DNA of 64,000 bases from JAPLJM01 sp963708515 (lineage in GTDB: Bacteria; Desulfobacterota; Syntrophia; Syntrophales; Fen-1087), in assembly GCA_963708515.1 (NCBI GenBank), contig CAVPSX010000012.1, positions 124,001 to 188,000 of the forward strand. Direction: 5' to 3'. The position numbers were made by a program, and so were the translations under genes. Position 1 is the first letter of the stretch, and every line of letters starts with the position of its first letter. The notes under the pieces were generated by a model. It made no database searches. It worked only from the letters and a program-made list of their open reading frames with translations, and had not been told where the DNA came from. Shown here one piece after another: positions 61,866 to 64,000 of this stretch.

Positions 61866-61883
61866 AGGGGATAGTCAACGCGA

Positions 61884-62606
61884 ATGGCAAAACTGACAGC
61901 AACGGGACTGATAAAGATCTATGGCGGCAGGAAGGTCGTCAATGAAATCAATCTGGAAATCAATCCCGGAGAAGTTGTCGGACTGCTGGGACCGAACGGC
62001 GCCGGTAAAACAACGACATTTTACATGATTACCGGGCTTGTAAAGCCGGACAACGGTCACATATTTCTGGACGAGGAGGAGATCAGCCACGATCCGATGT
62101 ATATCCGGGCCAGGAAGGGGATAAACTACCTCCCCCAGGAGCCGTCTATCTTCCGGAAACTGACGGTCGAGGACAATATCATGGCCATCCTGGAGGCGGT
62201 TGAGGCTGATCGTCAGCAGCGACAGACGCGATTGATCGAACTGTTAAACGAGTTAGATCTGGCCGGACTGGCGAAAAATTATGCGTATTCTCTCTCAGGT
62301 GGTGAGCGTAGAAGGGTGGAGATTACACGGGCGCTGGTCACCGCTCCCAAATATATCCTTCTGGATGAACCGTTTGCCGGGATCGATCCGCTGGCTGTGG
62401 CCGATATTCAGAAGATCGTTTTTAAGTTGAGTGCAAAAGGGATTGGCGTCATCATCTCAGATCATAATGTTAGAGAGACGCTTTCAGTATGCAACCGAGC
62501 CTACATTATCAATGAAGGCAAGGTCCTCGTCGAAGGGAATCCGGAAACCATTGCGAATTGTGAAGCGGCAAGAAAAATTTATTTCGGGGAGGATTTCTCT
62601 TTTTAA
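61884..62606 (+). CDS. lptB: LPS export ABC transporter ATP-binding protein LptB
   Basis: A 240-residue ATPase: Walker A LLGPNGAGKTTTFYMITGL, signature YSLSGGERRRVEITRALVTA, Walker B ILLDEPFAGIDPLAVADIQK and the switch histidine in VIISDHNVRETL. It powers lipopolysaccharide extraction by LptFG, whose genes are not in the window. The stop overlaps the rpoN start by 1 nt, the classic lptB-rpoN junction. Confidence 0.97.
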   Translation: MAKLTATGLIKIYGGRKVVNEINLEINPGEVVGLLGPNGAGKTTTFYMITGLVKPDNGHIFLDEEEISHDPMYIRARKGINYLPQEPSIFRKLTVEDNIMAILEAVEADRQQRQTRLIELLNELDLAGLAKNYAYSLSGGERRRVEITRALVTAPKYILLDEPFAGIDPLAVADIQKIVFKLSAKGIGVIISDHNVRETLSVCNRAYIINEGKVLVEGNPETIANCEAARKIYFGEDFSF

Positions 62607-64000
62607 TGGCATTTGAGCTCAAACAGAATCTGAAACTGACGCAGCAGCTGATCATGACACCGCAGCTGCAACAGGCGATTAAACTCCTGCAGTTGTCTCG
62701 CCTGGAGCTGGTGGATACCATTAATCAGGAGATGGAGGAAAATCCCCTTCTGGAAGAGGTCGCGCCCGACGATGACCAGGAGATCAGTGTCAATCAGGAC
62801 ACGGAGGAGATAACCGTCACCGACCGGGAGGAGATCAGGGTCAATGAACGCACCGAAGAGTTGACCGGGGAGGGTGATGGAAGGGATGATTTTGATTGGG
62901 GCAGTTATCTCGAAGATTACGGCCCCATGGGAGTAACCTATGACCGGCCGGATGGAGATGCGACATCCTGGGACAGTATGCTGGCGGCGCTTCCTTCGCT
63001 CACGGACCACCTGATGTGGCAGTTGAAACTTTCACGGTTCACGGAACGTGAAATGTGTCTCGGCGAACAGATCATCGGCAATCTTGATCAAAATGGATAC
63101 CTTGTGGCTACCGTTGATGAAATTGCCGATCAGAATAAAGCGGGAAAAACGGAAGTCGAAGCAGTTCTTGGGAAGATACAGGAATTCGATCCTCCCGGGA
63201 TTGCAGCCAGGGATCTGAAGGAATGTCTGCTCATCCAGGCGCGCCTCCTTGGCGTATTGAGCCCCCTGATGGAAGCAATCATCCAGGGTCATATGAAAGA
63301 AATGGAATTGAAGAATTACAATCATATTGCCAGGAAGCTGCGGGTTCACCTGCCGGAGGTGCTGCATGTCGTCCACTTGGTCGGCCAGATGGACCCGAAA
63401 CCGGGCCGGATCTATAGCGAAGAGAAAACGCAGCCCATTATTCCCGATGTTTACGTTTTTAAATCCGGGGATGAGTATAAAATCGTTCTCAATGATGATG
63501 GATTGCCCAGACTCAGAATCAGCAATTTTTATCGGGAGATCATGGGGAGCAACGGTAGAAAAGCAAATGATGAAACGGGGAAAAAATATATTCGGGAAAA
63601 AGTCCAGTCGGCCACGTGGCTGATCAAAAGCATTCAGCAAAGGCAAAAGACGATTTATAGGGTTGCCGAAAGCATTGTGCGGCAGCAGAAGGAATTTTTT
63701 GATGGAGGCATGAATTATTTAAAACCGCTGGTGCTCAGAAACATCGCTGATGATGTGGAAATGCACGAGTCGACCATCAGCCGTGTAGTGACCAACAAGT
63801 ATATGCAGACACCCCGGGGAATTTTTGAACTCAAGTTCTTTTTCAGCAGCGGTATCAATAGAATCGGCGGAGATAGCATCGCATCAAAAAGCGTTAAGGA
63901 AAACATCCGCAAGATCATCAGTAAAGAAAACGCCCGAAAACCTTTAAGCGACATTGAAATCGTTGAGCTTCTCGATAAGGCAAATATTAACATAGCTCGG
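62606..64000 (+). CDS. rpoN: RNA polymerase sigma-54 factor RpoN (3' end beyond the window)
   Basis: An open frame of 465 residues to the window edge. The N-terminal activator-interacting region is MAFELKQNLKLTQQLIMTPQ then LQQAIKLLQLSRLELVDTIN with EENPLLEE. The acidic region II follows, then the core-binding domain (LGEQIIGNLDQNGYLVATVD, IQEFDPPGIAARDLKECLLI) and the DNA-binding helix-turn-helix (MHESTISRVVTNKYMQTPRG). The window ends at NIAR, inside the RpoN box that should continue RTVAKYR. Only the last 20 or so residues are missing. Genes such as hpf, ptsN and hprK are usual downstream and would be outside. Confidence 0.97.
   Translation, partial: MAFELKQNLKLTQQLIMTPQLQQAIKLLQLSRLELVDTINQEMEENPLLEEVAPDDDQEISVNQDTEEITVTDREEIRVNERTEELTGEGDGRDDFDWGSYLEDYGPMGVTYDRPDGDATSWDSMLAALPSLTDHLMWQLKLSRFTEREMCLGEQIIGNLDQNGYLVATVDEIADQNKAGKTEVEAVLGKIQEFDPPGIAARDLKECLLIQARLLGVLSPLMEAIIQGHMKEMELKNYNHIARKLRVHLPEVLHVVHLVGQMDPKPGRIYSEEKTQPIIPDVYVFKSGDEYKIVLNDDGLPRLRISNFYREIMGSNGRKANDETGKKYIREKVQSATWLIKSIQQRQKTIYRVAESIVRQQKEFFDGGMNYLKPLVLRNIADDVEMHESTISRVVTNKYMQTPRGIFELKFFFSSGINRIGGDSIASKSVKENIRKIISKENARKPLSDIEIVELLDKANINIAR

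Noticed and set aside
1..64000. CRISPR arrays, rRNA genes or riboswitches
   Set aside because: No regularly spaced direct repeats, no rRNA sequence and no recognised riboswitch core were found when reading the window; a covariance-model search would be needed to exclude weak riboswitches.

Overview
The window looks like a chromosome segment of a strictly anaerobic, Gram-negative deltaproteobacterium, most likely in or near Syntrophales (Syntrophus/Smithella-like). The evidence is gene content and order: Kdo and Lpt genes leading into rpoN, an Mla-type lipid transporter, a selenocysteine formate dehydrogenase joined to NuoE/NuoF-like subunits, a two-domain methylenetetrahydrofolate reductase, an oxalate/formate-family carrier, FeoAB, and the rpsF-rpsR-DUF2232-rplI-dnaB cluster. 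The taxonomic label is inference; no rRNA is present. Most of the window is core chromosome with tight, overlapping operons. The only clearly accessory patch is about 29.5-30.7 kb.

Layout. 1-3.7 kb: 5' part of a plant-DPE2-like 4-alpha-glucanotransferase (minus strand), then an L,D-transpeptidase lipoprotein and an M29 aminopeptidase. 3.9-9.4 kb: PTS EIID, HPr and EI, then PlsB. 9.4-11.8 kb: galE and enolase (minus). 12-15.6 kb: TtcA-like protein, SmpB, tmRNA, RecD. 15.7-24.6 kb: PTS EIIA, EIIB and EIIC, RimI, PyrK, PyrD, an MBL hydrolase, a four-gene Mla-like transporter and a flavodoxin-like reductase. 24.7-29.5 kb: HD-GYP protein and HrpA (minus). 29.5-30.7 kb: DUF433 antitoxin with a decayed DUF5615 toxin and an IS4-type transposase remnant. 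30.8-35.7 kb: rpoH facing dnaB-rplI-DUF2232-rpsR-rpsF, then tRNA-Arg(CCG). 35.7-46.3 kb: MetF-MetV fusion, LysM amidase, CDF transporter, cupin, FeoA-FeoB, a cyclase with a probable frameshift, and an OFA carrier. 46.4-55.7 kb: a minus-strand run of DRTGG-HATPase-DRTGG, terminator, PHP-HATPase-NuoE-2Fe2S-NuoF/GltD-FdhA. 56-64 kb: XerD, TPR protein, kdsA, kdsC, lptC, lptA, lptB, and rpoN cut by the window end.

How the genes fit together. The formate dehydrogenase run is the most interesting part. FdhA reads through an in-frame TGA with a convincing SECIS hairpin directly after it. Its electron-transfer partner is a single chain combining a 2Fe-2S domain, a NuoF core and a GltD/NfnB-like flavoprotein, which suggests a formate-NAD(P)-ferredoxin enzyme, possibly electron-bifurcating. 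Upstream sits a five-gene module (two DRTGG proteins, two stand-alone HATPase proteins, one PHP protein) that resembles an uncharacterised signalling unit. The next gene beyond the shared terminator is an oxalate/formate-type carrier, consistent with formate traffic.

The PTS is complete (EI, HPr, EIIA, B, C, D) but split into two blocks 9 kb apart. Four loci carry apparent indels (fdhA twice, the cyclase once, the DUF5615 toxin). Whether these are real or assembly errors decides whether the formate dehydrogenase is functional.
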